A stretch of DNA of 64,000 nt, taken from Betaproteobacteria bacterium. GTDB taxonomy: Bacteria; Pseudomonadota; Gammaproteobacteria; Burkholderiales; Usitatibacteraceae. The notes below the pieces were generated by a model. That model ran no database searches. It saw only the letters and a program-made list of their open reading frames with translations, and was not told the origin of the DNA. The stretch spans positions 94,887 to 158,886 of the forward strand of contig JADKJR010000010.1 of assembly GCA_016720925.1 (NCBI GenBank), given 5' to 3'. The position numbers and the translations under genes were made by a program. Shown piece after piece: positions 8,816 to 17,483 of this stretch (positions within the stretch are counted from its first letter, which is position 1; every line of letters starts with the position of its first letter).

Positions 8816-8923
8816 GCGTATTCTACCATTGGGAGGTCGCTCAACGGGGCCGTCAACATGCCTTATCATGTAAATTGCAGGTCATCAACAGATTAATTCT
8901 GAGTGGCCCAACTCGGAAAGCCC

Positions 8924-11044
8924 ATGTCGAAAACTGAAAGTGCACTGCGTACCGAATACCGCGCCTGCAACCTGTGCGAGGCCATCTGCGGCCTTGAATT
9001 CAAAATCGACGGCGCGAAAATCGTCTCAATTCGTGGCGACGACGCCGATCCATTCAGCCGCGGCCACATTTGCCCCAAGGCGGTGGCGCTAAAGGATATT
9101 CACGAAGACCCTGACCGGCTGCGTAAACCCATGAAGCGCACCCAAAGCGCAACAGGAAATACCTGGCAGGAAATCGGCTGGGACGAGGCATACGAATTCG
9201 CGGCCGATCGCATCGCATCGCTGATCCAGCAGCACGGCAATAACGCAGTCGGTTTCTACGCCGGCAATCCCTCGGTACACAACATCGGTCACTTGCTGGG
9301 CATCCAGCAATTGGCGCGACTCCTGAAAACCCGTAGCGCCTTCAGCGCGTCCTCGGTTGATCAATTGCCGCAGCAACTCACGTCACTGCTGATGTACGGA
9401 CATCAGTTCCTGATCCCGATTCCCGACATCGATCGCACCGACTATTTCCTGATTCTCGGTGGCAATCCGATTGCCTCCAACGGCAGCATGATGACCGTGC
9501 CGGATGTCGCCAGGCGACTCAAAGCGATCCAAACGCGTGGCGGCAAGATTGTCGTCATCGATCCACGCCGTACCGAGACTGCCGAGATTGCCAGCGAGCA
9601 CCATTTCATCCGGCCCGGCTCTGACGCCGCGCTGTTGATGGCGATGCTCAACGTGATACGCGCCGAAGGGTTGATGAAACCCAATCCCTTCCTGCGACTG
9701 AAAAATCTCGATGCCGCACTCGATGCGATTGCGAACGTCACGCCCGCCGCTGCCGCCGACATGACCGGCATCGCGGCCAGCGAAATTGAGCGCATCGCGC
9801 GCGAATTCGCCAAATCCAGAACCGCAATTGCCTATGGTCGCCTTGGCGCCTGCCTTCAGCCCTTCGGCACGGTCGCTCAATGGCTGGTGCAGCTGCTTAA
9901 CATCGTTACCGGTAATCTCGACCGGGAAGGCGGCGCGCTGCCGACCAATCCGGTCATCCCCATCACGGGTCCGGGCACCCGTCCGGGACATTACGCACAA
10001 TGGGCATCGCGCGTCAGCGGCCTGCCGGAATCCGGTGGAGAGTTGCCGGTCGCCACGCTCGCCGAAGAAATCTTCACACCGGGCGAAGGCCAGATTCGCG
10101 GCATGATCACGATGTGCGGCAATCCGGTGCTGTCCACCCCGAACGGCCGGCAACTCGATCGCGCCCTGGAGTTGCTCGACTTCATGATGTCCATCGATAT
10201 CTACCTGAATGAAACCACGCGCCATGCCGACCTGATTCTGCCGCCGACGTCCGCGTTGAACCACGATCACTACGACCTGATCTTCAACGCCTTCGCGGTA
10301 CGCAACGTGACGCGCTACAACGAGGCAATCTGGGCGCGCCCTGAAGACGAGCGCTATGACTGGGAGATTTTTTCCGGTGTTGGCGAACGATTGGCCGCGA
10401 AGCTCGGACGCGAATTTGCTGCGACGCCCGAATTGCGGCGCATTATCGGTGGGATGTTGAAGAAGAGCGGCAATCGTGAAGGCACCACCCTCGAATCACT
10501 CAAAGCCGCGCCGCACGGCATCGATCTCGGCGCATTGCGGCCTTCACTGTCTGCGCGCATCGAAACACCCGACCAGCAGGTCGATTGCGCGCCGCCGCCG
10601 ATGCTGGCCGACATCGCGCGATTCAATCGCGAGCTTGTGGCCGCGGCATCCACAGGCCTGCGGCTCATCGGCCGCCGCCACGTGCGCAGCAACAATTCCT
10701 GGATGCATAACTACCATCGCCTGGTTAAAGGCAAGGCGCGGCACCAGTTGCTGATGCACCCCAACGATCTGGCATCACGCGGCATCGCCAGCGGCCAGGT
10801 GGTTGAACTGTCCTCACGCATCGGCATATTGCAAGTGCCAGTGGAAGCTTCAACCGATATGATGCCCGGCGTGGTCTGCCTTCCGCACGGTTGGGGGCAC
10901 GATCGCGAGGGCACACGCCTCGGCATTGCCAGCACACTTGCTGGCGCGAGTTATAACGACGTCAGCGACGACAAGTATCTGGATGCGATTTCCGGCAACG
11001 CGGCATTGAACGGAATTGCGGTGGAAGTGGGTGCGGTGACGTGA
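8924..11044 (+). CDS. Molybdopterin-dependent oxidoreductase (DMSO reductase family)
   Basis: The 706-residue product has an N-terminal [4Fe-4S] site (C15, C18, C22 and C50, CNLCEAIC...GHICPKA) and the usual Mo-bisMGD domains. They include DYFLILGGNPIASNGSMM, VVIDPRRTETAEIA and a C-terminal dinucleotide-binding domain ending GASYNDVSDDKYLD. GGAAAG seven bases before ATG 8924 supports this start. The expected Mo-ligand region (around SASSVDQLPQQ) has no Cys or Sec, so this is not a formate dehydrogenase of the classical type. There is no twin-arginine signal, so it is probably cytoplasmic. Substrate and electron partner are unknown; no FeS or membrane subunit gene lies next to it. Confidence 0.85.
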   Translation: MSKTESALRTEYRACNLCEAICGLEFKIDGAKIVSIRGDDADPFSRGHICPKAVALKDIHEDPDRLRKPMKRTQSATGNTWQEIGWDEAYEFAADRIASLIQQHGNNAVGFYAGNPSVHNIGHLLGIQQLARLLKTRSAFSASSVDQLPQQLTSLLMYGHQFLIPIPDIDRTDYFLILGGNPIASNGSMMTVPDVARRLKAIQTRGGKIVVIDPRRTETAEIASEHHFIRPGSDAALLMAMLNVIRAEGLMKPNPFLRLKNLDAALDAIANVTPAAAADMTGIAASEIERIAREFAKSRTAIAYGRLGACLQPFGTVAQWLVQLLNIVTGNLDREGGALPTNPVIPITGPGTRPGHYAQWASRVSGLPESGGELPVATLAEEIFTPGEGQIRGMITMCGNPVLSTPNGRQLDRALELLDFMMSIDIYLNETTRHADLILPPTSALNHDHYDLIFNAFAVRNVTRYNEAIWARPEDERYDWEIFSGVGERLAAKLGREFAATPELRRIIGGMLKKSGNREGTTLESLKAAPHGIDLGALRPSLSARIETPDQQVDCAPPPMLADIARFNRELVAAASTGLRLIGRRHVRSNNSWMHNYHRLVKGKARHQLLMHPNDLASRGIASGQVVELSSRIGILQVPVEASTDMMPGVVCLPHGWGHDREGTRLGIASTLAGASYNDVSDDKYLDAISGNAALNGIAVEVGAVT

Positions 11045-11235
11045 GACTTTAGCGTTAGCGCAGCTTACCGGGAGAATTTCCTTGGAAGCCGCGCGGCCTG
11101 TGGACTTACTCGCAAGTCGTCGCACACCTTTCAAGTAAATCAGTCAAATCCCGTGGATAATCCGGCTCCTTATCCTACAGAAATCCGAATTGGGAAAGCA
11201 TATCGTTCTTCCATCGACATTTGGAAGGATTCGAT

Positions 11236-13551
11236 ATGTTTATCAAGGAAGCACCGGCCAGCATTGCCGCCCTGAACTTGAAACTCGCGGTCAAGTGGTA
11301 CAAGAACCTCTGCGACCGGCCTCATGCAAGAAGGTCGATCGCAAAATCGACGGGGTCTTTTTCGATACGCTTTCCAGCGCGTGTTTTACTTGCGATCTTC
11401 GCGGCGAGCACTTTAGCCGCATATGGCAGCAGTTCGCCTACCCAATCGATACACAAGCCCAGACTGGTACTAACCAAGCCCGCCGAAGTCATTTACAACG
11501 AGAATAAAAGTAATCTGGCACGGCTAATCGTGAAATTCGCAGAGGGCAGTGAAGTACGCTTCGCAAATGGTGCGTTCCTTCAAAGGCGTGATGTTGATTC
11601 AGTCCCGAGGCGCGCAACTGACATATCTCACATCAATAATGCCTTGAAGGCGCGCCCCGCATTGTTGCGATCAGGCGCCGTAAACGTGGAACGTCTTTTT
11701 TCCCGCGCGGAAGCATCGTTGAACTCTGACAGGGAAAGTGGCATGGCAAAATCCGGCGAAGAACTCGCTGATTTAAATCTCTATCACGTTATTACGTTCG
11801 ATGCATCAACCGCGCCGGCGGATGCACTGGCGTTGGCAAATTCGCTTATCAAATTGGGTATTGTCGAGACCGCATATTTTGAGCCGAAGTCACATGTAAA
11901 CGCCACCGACATCGCGCCAAGCACACCTGCCTTTGAGAACCTGCAGAATCACCTTGATCGCGCATACGATGGCAAAACCATCGATCCCAAGATAGGCCTT
12001 TTATATAGCGGAATTGACGCAAAATATGCTTGGACTTTTCAAGGTGGCCGCGGCGCGGGAACAAAGTTCATCGACATCGAATTCGGCTGGGATACCAACC
12101 ATGAGGATCTCAATACGCCAACAATACTTCGTGATCCCGACACATCAGACCAGTGGCACGGTACCGCAGTAATCGGATTGATCAATGCGCAATCCAATGC
12201 ATACGGAATGACCGGCATTGCGTCTGACGCCAAGTACGGACTCGTAAACGTAGCCTACGGCGCCACCGGTCAGGTGGCCGACAACCTGGCGCTGGCAATA
12301 AACCGTGCGAGCAGTTACACCGCTCCGGGCGACGTAATACTAATTGAAGTCGGAATCGATTTTGACTATCAATCCGCGGGTTGCACGTATCCTTACTACA
12401 CCGGAGTTGCCACCGTGCCAGTGGAGCACTACCAAGCTGTATTTGATGCCATCAAAACCGCAACGGCAAACGGCACCGTTGTTATTGAAACGGCGTCGAA
12501 TGGATCCGCAAATCTTGATGACCCCTGTTTCGGCAACCGCTATAACACTGCCTTCAGGGACTCTGGCGCAATAATGGTCGGCGCATCAGTAAAGGGATCC
12601 TTGCAAAGAGTACTTACCTCATCTCATGGTTCCCGGATTGATGTTCAAGCCCAAGGCAATCTGGTGTCAACGACTGTGTCAACGGCAAATTTCAATAATC
12701 TTTTTGCCATCAATCCACCTGATGAAAATCAACAGTACACGTCGCTTTTTGATGGCACTTCCGCTGCAGGAGCGATCGTTGCAGGAACTGTGCTCTCCCT
12801 TCAGGGTATTCAAAAAGCGCGAAACGGTCACACATTTACGCCGGCGCAAATGCGGATGCTGCTGAAGGCCCACGGCACGGATCCGGTAACTTACAACTTT
12901 CTCAATAATGGAATTGGCCCAATGCCAAATTTGCGCGCGACGATTGATTGGATGTCGGCAGACGCCGACGGCAATGGCACAAGCAATGGTGACGAACTTT
13001 CAAGCGGACGCAAGTCCATTCCTGTGGAATATGTTGTCACCGCAACAGCAGGGCCGAACGGGACGATAACGCCGGCATCAACGCTCGCGCCAGCTCTTGG
13101 AACGGTATCGCTTACCGCGACGCCCAATGTGGGTTATGTCGCTATCTTCCGCTCGGGTAGTTGTCCGGCGGGAGCGACTTATGGAAACAACTACAAGACC
13201 GGACAGATTGTCGGTAACTGTGCGGTATCCGTCGTGTTCGAAACTATACTGGCGGCGCCGGCCAACGTTGCCGTAAAAACTGGCAATCGATCTGCAAGCT
13301 TTAAATTTGTATCGCCAGTCAGCGATCCTCAGGCACCCATAACCTCTTTTACGGTCTCATGTAACGGTGGCGCCTTCCATGGCACCGCCGCAACATCACC
13401 CGTGCGAGTCACTGGCCTGACCAACGGAACAAGCTATTCCTGCATTGTCACCGCTCAGAATTCGGCTGGGTTTGGCGCCCCGTCTTCGGTTGTCTATGTC
13501 ACGCCTATTGCGGGAGCGAATTCCGTATCGCCAATCCATAAAAGCACATAG
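11236..13551 (+). CDS. Secreted subtilisin-like serine peptidase (S8) with C-terminal beta domains
   Basis: ATG 11236 follows GGAAGGA at a good distance. A hydrophobic segment (about residues 44-60, VLLAIFAASTLAA) directs export. The S8 triad is intact: Asp280 (KFIDIEFGWD), His308 (QWHGTAVIG) and Ser509 (DGTSAAGAI). The usual proline of GTSxAxP is missing. After the peptidase domain come a short Ca-binding-like linker (DADGNGTSNGDE), a bacterial repeat domain (VVTATAGPNGTITPAS) and a fibronectin type III domain at the carboxyl end (VTGLTNGTSYSCIVTAQNSAG). Codon use looks more AT-rich than in the flanking genes. It sits between an intact molybdo-oxidoreductase and a decayed copy of that gene's 3' end, which suggests local rearrangement or acquisition. 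Confidence 0.85.
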   Translation: MFIKEAPASIAALNLKLAVKWYKNLCDRPHARRSIAKSTGSFSIRFPARVLLAIFAASTLAAYGSSSPTQSIHKPRLVLTKPAEVIYNENKSNLARLIVKFAEGSEVRFANGAFLQRRDVDSVPRRATDISHINNALKARPALLRSGAVNVERLFSRAEASLNSDRESGMAKSGEELADLNLYHVITFDASTAPADALALANSLIKLGIVETAYFEPKSHVNATDIAPSTPAFENLQNHLDRAYDGKTIDPKIGLLYSGIDAKYAWTFQGGRGAGTKFIDIEFGWDTNHEDLNTPTILRDPDTSDQWHGTAVIGLINAQSNAYGMTGIASDAKYGLVNVAYGATGQVADNLALAINRASSYTAPGDVILIEVGIDFDYQSAGCTYPYYTGVATVPVEHYQAVFDAIKTATANGTVVIETASNGSANLDDPCFGNRYNTAFRDSGAIMVGASVKGSLQRVLTSSHGSRIDVQAQGNLVSTTVSTANFNNLFAINPPDENQQYTSLFDGTSAAGAIVAGTVLSLQGIQKARNGHTFTPAQMRMLLKAHGTDPVTYNFLNNGIGPMPNLRATIDWMSADADGNGTSNGDELSSGRKSIPVEYVVTATAGPNGTITPASTLAPALGTVSLTATPNVGYVAIFRSGSCPAGATYGNNYKTGQIVGNCAVSVVFETILAAPANVAVKTGNRSASFKFVSPVSDPQAPITSFTVSCNGGAFHGTAATSPVRVTGLTNGTSYSCIVTAQNSAGFGAPSSVVYVTPIAGANSVSPIHKST

Positions 13552-13574
13552 AAAGATTTTGTATCGCATCCATG

Positions 13575-13764
13575 TGATCTTGCCTCGGCTCGCCAACCCG
13601 ATGGTATCGGGGAGTAACACGGTCGCGAGGATGACCGCCTCCACCTTGCACGCGCGCATACCGGTGCGAGTTATAACGACATCAGCGACGGCAAATGTCC
13701 GGATGCGAATTCCGGCAACGCGGCGCTTAAAGGCATTCTGGCGGACTTGCAGGCAGCGCCTTAA
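13575..13764 (+). pseudogene. 3'-end remnant of a second molybdopterin oxidoreductase
   Basis: From GCGAGTTATAACGAC (13666-13680) to GGCAACGCGGC the sequence repeats the last ~100 nt of the oxidoreductase gene at 10946 onward. It differs at scattered positions, and its translation GASYNDISDGKCPDANSGNAAL aligns with GASYNDVSDDKYLDAISGNAAL. Weaker similarity extends left to about 13575. No start or upstream body remains, and the frame ends in TAA at 13762-13764. It is a paralog fragment rather than an exact duplicate. The subtilase gene lies between the two. Confidence 0.8.
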
Positions 13765-13772
13765 ACAATAGG

Positions 13773-13818
13773 ATTGGCGCGGTGTTTCAGGCAAAAACGC
13801 CTGAAACACCGCGCCAGT
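13773..13818. repeat. Palindromic intergenic repeat, copy B
   Basis: ATTGGCGCGGTGTTTCAGGC (13773-13792) pairs with its complement at 13799-13818 with one mismatch around a 6-nt loop, followed by GCTTGAC. This is the most hairpin-like member of the dispersed family; the inner arm sequence (TGTTTCAGGC) is specific to this copy. It lacks a T-run. Confidence 0.85.
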
Positions 13819-13825
13819 GCTTGAC

Positions 13826-14100
13826 ATCTCGCATCAACGTTTAAATATGGACTCCCGAGCATATTGGGCGTCCGCAATGGCGACGTTCTCAACCCGCGGA
13901 AAACACATGCCACATCCGGCGTGAGCGGCGACAGACACAATTGGCGGCGAGAATTCGACCACATCGTGGCGCTCAGGATTCAGAACCGCGACGGCCCCTT
14001 GGCGCTTTCTTGCCTTTACATCCAGCGGGCTTCGTCGCCGTATCAAACACCAATGCTATTTGCGCTTCTCGCCGTATTTTCTGCACCGCTGCGTAAAGCA
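13826..14100. other. Intergenic stretch, no convincing gene
   Basis: Short open frames occur on both strands, including a 70-codon minus-strand frame with a TTG start ending at 13834. None has a recognisable domain or a clear ribosome-binding site. Confidence 0.4.
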
Positions 14101-14907
14101 CTACTGCCGCGGTTCACCTTTAGCGTTGACCGAGACGGTCTTTCCGGGAGGCGCGCTCATTTGTATGCGGTGTTCCACACCCCGATATTTGTATGTGACG
14201 TCCCAGTATTCTGGCTTGCCACTTGCGACGGTTCGGCAACGCTGCACATCCTTATCGTATGTCCCCCCGCCGTCGCCACGCCCTGTGTTGGCGCCGATCA
14301 AGGCCCCTGCGACCGCGCCACCTGCCGTGGCGGCGTCGTTACCGCGCCCGCTGCCAACCTGGTGGCCGAGAACGCCGCCTATCAGCGCGCCGAGAACGGC
14401 ACCGCCAACGTTGGCATCGCCGCGCCGGTCTTCCGTCACTTGCTGGCGCTCGACCCAGCAGCGCTGCTCGGGCGGTCCCACCACGGCGCGGACAGACGTC
14501 ACCGGGGCCTCAAAGACTCGCTCATTGGCACGCCGGCGATATTCATAGTTAGGCTTAGCCAACGGGGCAGGCGCCTCGTTTTCATAATGAGCCTGTTGGT
14601 TTGCCGGGCGCACCGAGGAAATCTGGTCATTCATGCCCAATCCATCAAGCGAGTCATAACAGCCTTGGCGCAACCCCACGCATTTGCCCTGAAAACGCGC
14701 GTCGTGCAGACTTCCCAGCGTCCGCGATCAACGACGACTGACGAGGCTCGATCGTTGAATCCCTGCTGAGAAAAGTTCCCCACTTGTTTTTCCGTGGTGA
14801 ATGCGCGCCCGCGAAATCCCTCATGCTCATAGAAAGTAATCTGCCACGGACTGCGTGGCGAATAAGACAGTCGTCGCACCGAGTGCTACCTTCAATGTCC
14901 AGTTCAT
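14101..14907 (-). CDS. Exported beta/gamma-crystallin-like plus glycine-zipper (2TM) protein, two frameshifts
   Basis: ATG 14907 follows AGGATTAACC and opens a signal peptide (MNWTLKVALGATTVLFATQSVA). The reading then continues only in other frames. First comes a crystallin-fold segment (WQITFYEHEGFRGRAF...NFSQQGFNDRASSVVVD), with a frame change near 14850. After a second change near 14690 come GLRQGCYDSLDGLGMNDQISSVRP and a glycine-zipper segment (GGAVLGALIGGVLGHQVGSG, GGAVAGALIGANTGRG) with a cysteine-containing tail. Together these make one known betaproteobacterial envelope-protein layout of about 265 residues. The two breaks are either recent mutations or sequence errors. The function is unknown; glycine zippers of this kind associate with the outer membrane. 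Confidence 0.75.
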
Positions 14908-15020
14908 GGTTAATCCTCCAAACGGTTGTCGCACACACGCGCGAATGACAGAAGCGGGAGCAGGCTTGCTCCCAAGTTGTCGCCGGGACGGTAGGAAGCG
15001 GAGGTCTGTCCGCTCGATTC

Positions 15021-15170
15021 TTACAATGGGCGGCGTCCGCTGATAACATTCAGCAACACAACCACGATGGCGATCACCAGCAGGATATGAATGAAACCGC
15101 CCATGGTATAGGACGTAACCAAGCCCAGCAGCCACAAGATGACCAACACTACGGCGATGGTGTAAAGCAT
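15021..15170 (-). CDS. Small lmo0937-family membrane protein
   Basis: The 49-residue protein consists of two hydrophobic helices (LYTIAVVLVILWLLGLV and GGFIHILLVIAIVVVLLNVI) and a short basic tail (SGRRPL), the pattern of lmo0937-family proteins. ATG 15170 is preferred over a longer in-frame start because AAGGAAAATTATC precedes it. It is transcribed divergently from the Crp/Fnr gene and upstream of the crystallin/glycine-zipper gene on the same strand. A stress or envelope role is common for such neighbours but not shown here. Confidence 0.8.
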   Translation of the reverse strand: MLYTIAVVLVILWLLGLVTSYTMGGFIHILLVIAIVVVLLNVISGRRPL

Positions 15171-15485
15171 GATAATTTTCCTTTCTTGCCTTGCGTTAGA
15201 TTTCCTGATGCGCATCCTGAAATTCCAGGGATTTACCTCAATTGCACCGCCTTCATAAGGCGACCCCGTATCGATACCGGTTGCCGACGCAAATCGGCCA
15301 CACTCTGCCTCAATCGATACTTGGAAGTATTAGAAACTTCACCCACGCAACTTTCTGTACGCCATCGAACATAACTGTGCGCAAACGTACATAAGTTTGA
15401 TTTTTGTCAATGGGCGCAACAAATGCCGGGCTAGATTCAGATTGCAGATTAATCTGATGTTGGTTCACTACGATGGGAGGCGCCA
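15171..15485. other. Divergent intergenic region with Fnr-type box
   Basis: This 315-nt stretch separates the leftward small membrane protein gene from the rightward Crp/Fnr gene and should hold both promoters. The only motif I can support is the Fnr-like palindrome at 15397-15410. Confidence 0.5.
15397..15410. promoter_or_regulatory. Fnr/Anr-type box (TTGAT-N4-GTCAA)
   Basis: TTGATTTTTGTCAA matches the Fnr consensus TTGAT-N4-ATCAA in 9 of 10 defined positions. It lies 76 nt upstream of the Crp/Fnr-family start. The same two half-sites occur at 53776-53789 before a respiratory module. Confidence 0.5.
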
Positions 15486-16349
15486 GTGGCAGGGCAACTT
15501 TCGTTCCGGCTCGCTCCCATGGACGCCAGCGTCGCACCAAAGGGTGTGCTGCTTTCGGTATCTGCAACGCATACCCCCAGGCAGAACCGTCTCCTTGCCG
15601 CTTTGCCGGCGAAGGAGTATGAGCTTCTGCTGCCTAATCTTGAGGCTGTACCGTTACCAGTGGGTAGGATCATCCACAGCACTGGTGAACTGGAAAAATA
15701 CCTCTATTTCCCCACCGCAGGCATCGTCTCGCGCTACAACACGACCGAGAACGGAGCATCCGCGGAATTTGCCGTTACCGGCAACGAAGGGGTGATTGGT
15801 ATCGCATTGTTCCTGGGTGGCGATAGCACGCCGGGCCAGGCGGTGGTTATCAGCGAGGGCTACGCCTATCGGCTGAAGGCAGCGTCGCTAAAAAACGAGC
15901 TTGATCGCAACCATCCGCTGATGCATTTATTGCTGCACTACACCTTGGCACTGATGGCGCAAACTGCCCAGAGCGTGGTGTGCAACCGGCACCATTCGCT
16001 TGAACAGCGGCTGTGCGTCTGGATCTTGTCATGTCAGGACCGATTGGCGTCTAGCGAGCTGACGATGACGCAGGAACTGATTGCGCAGATGCTGGGTATG
16101 CGCCGCGAGAGCATCACGGAAACCGCCGGCAAGCTGCAAAAGATGGGGCTGATTCGTTACAGCCGCGGCCGTATTGCCGTACTTGATCGCTCTCGACTGG
16201 AAGCACATGCATGCGAATGTTATGCGGTCGTGAGGCGGGAGTACGATCGATTGCTCCACCCGGAAAATGCCCATGGCCATGCCAGCTTGCATGGTGAGTG
16301 CCGTCAGCATCTTGCGCACATTGGTGAAGATGTCACCATTTTGAATTGA
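15486..16349 (+). CDS. Crp/Fnr-family transcriptional regulator
   Basis: The 287-residue protein has an N-terminal cyclic-nucleotide-binding-like beta barrel (FPTAGIVSRYNTTENG, EFAVTGNEGVIGIALFLGG) and a C-terminal helix-turn-helix (LTMTQELIAQMLGMRRESIT). The N-terminal cysteines that bind the Fnr [4Fe-4S] cluster are absent, so it is not an Fnr oxygen sensor. The recognition helix has RESITE where Fnr has VETISR, which suggests a different DNA site. I take GTG 15486 as the start because GGGAGG lies 5-6 nt upstream; ATG 15519 has no comparable site. Its position beside small envelope genes suggests stress control. The signal is unknown. Confidence 0.85.
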   Translation: MAGQLSFRLAPMDASVAPKGVLLSVSATHTPRQNRLLAALPAKEYELLLPNLEAVPLPVGRIIHSTGELEKYLYFPTAGIVSRYNTTENGASAEFAVTGNEGVIGIALFLGGDSTPGQAVVISEGYAYRLKAASLKNELDRNHPLMHLLLHYTLALMAQTAQSVVCNRHHSLEQRLCVWILSCQDRLASSELTMTQELIAQMLGMRRESITETAGKLQKMGLIRYSRGRIAVLDRSRLEAHACECYAVVRREYDRLLHPENAHGHASLHGECRQHLAHIGEDVTILN

Positions 16350-16593
16350 AGGGAAAAACCCGGTTCCGACACCAATTCAGCGACGTGCCAGTTTTGCCCC
16401 GCAATTTACGGGTACTTCTCAAAACCTGTTGCGGCGCAAATTTCGCGTCTCCGCTACTGAACATCAATCTCGTTTTTTGCAATTAGCTATGTTTAGCTAA
16501 TTAGCTACGCTTGGCGATGTCCCCTTGATCGTTGAACCCTATTTGCGAGGGCTTCCCGGCATTTATATCCAAAGCCCTTGCCAAAACCATAAA

Positions 16594-16611
16594 ACTGTAT
16601 GAATATACAGT
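16594..16611. promoter_or_regulatory. LexA (SOS) box before imuA
   Basis: ACTGTATGAATATACAGT is a perfect palindromic match to the CTGT-N8-ACAG LexA consensus. It ends one base before the ATG of imuA at 16613, so repressor binding would block the promoter of the imuA-imuB-dnaE2 cassette. Confidence 0.9.
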
Positions 16612-16612
16612 T

Positions 16613-17470
16613 ATGGAATTTTCGCCTACTACCGCTCACGGGACACCTCCTGTTGTCCCTTCCCTCCTCATTCATCCCCGCATCTTTCGCATCGGGGATC
16701 TGGGCCTGGGCAGCACGGCAGTGAAGAAGGAAAATGGCGGAGAAATACGCAGCGGCTTCGATGCACTCGATGATGAATTGGCCGATGGCGGATGGACGAA
16801 GCCGGGGCTGACTGAAATTCTCTGCCATCACACCGGTATCGGAGAGTTATCCCTGCTGATGAAGGGATTGGGCTTGAAAGCAAATGCGCCGCGCCCCGGC
16901 GATGCGATGCACTTGCTGTGGGTGATGCCGCATACCCCAATCTGGATACCTTATGCCCCGGCAATCGCACAATGCGGCATCAATTTGCAGCACTTGGCGA
17001 TCGTGCAGACCAAAAATACCGATGATGCGTTGTGGACTGCCGAGCAGGGACTGAAAAGTGGCGCGTGCCGCGCGGTGTTGCTGCGAATGAACGAGGCGTG
17101 GGTGAATCCACTATCGCTGCGGCGTTTGCATCAGGCGGCGATGGCGGGCAACAGTATCCTGTGGCTGATGCGCCCGCTGGAAGCCGCGCAGTCGCCCTCT
17201 CCTGCTGGAACGCGGATCGTTTTACGGCCAGAGGATGCCGGTGCGCTGCGCCTCGATTTGCTGAAGCGTCCTGGATTGCCCGCGGGCAAATCGATTCGTC
17301 TCGTCACCCGATCGCTTGCATGCCTCACGCGCGAGCCCCGATATCTGCGTGCTCCCAAGAAGACGCAATCCAGCGGCTGGCTGGATCAGATACTCGGTGG
17401 CAATGTTTCCACTACCGAAGAAACTCTGGCGACCGTCCGCGAACGATCCTTCACCCGCGAACGCGGGTAA
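16613..17470 (+). CDS. imuA: ImuA, SOS mutagenesis accessory protein (SulA/RecA-like)
   Basis: The 285-residue protein shows the ImuA pattern: an opening HPRIFRIGDLG, RSGFDALDDELADGGWTKPGLTEIL before the degenerate P-loop region, GIGELSLLMKGL, and LLWVMPHTPIWIPYAPA. It works with ImuB and DnaE2 in error-prone translesion synthesis after DNA damage and is thought to bind RecA. ATG 16613 sits immediately after the LexA box; a longer in-frame start at 16532 would read through the operator and is unlikely. imuB follows after 13 nt. Confidence 0.9.
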   Translation: MEFSPTTAHGTPPVVPSLLIHPRIFRIGDLGLGSTAVKKENGGEIRSGFDALDDELADGGWTKPGLTEILCHHTGIGELSLLMKGLGLKANAPRPGDAMHLLWVMPHTPIWIPYAPAIAQCGINLQHLAIVQTKNTDDALWTAEQGLKSGACRAVLLRMNEAWVNPLSLRRLHQAAMAGNSILWLMRPLEAAQSPSPAGTRIVLRPEDAGALRLDLLKRPGLPAGKSIRLVTRSLACLTREPRYLRAPKKTQSSGWLDQILGGNVSTTEETLATVRERSFTRERG

Positions 17471-17483
17471 GCGATGGGCAATC

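Noticed and set aside
13773..13825. Repeat copy B as a Rho-independent terminator
   Set aside because: The hairpin is strong but no T-run follows on either strand, and its core matches the dispersed repeat family.
13864..14769. Plus-strand 300-codon frame
   Set aside because: It overlaps the glycine-zipper protein on the minus strand, which has recognisable domains; the plus frame has none.
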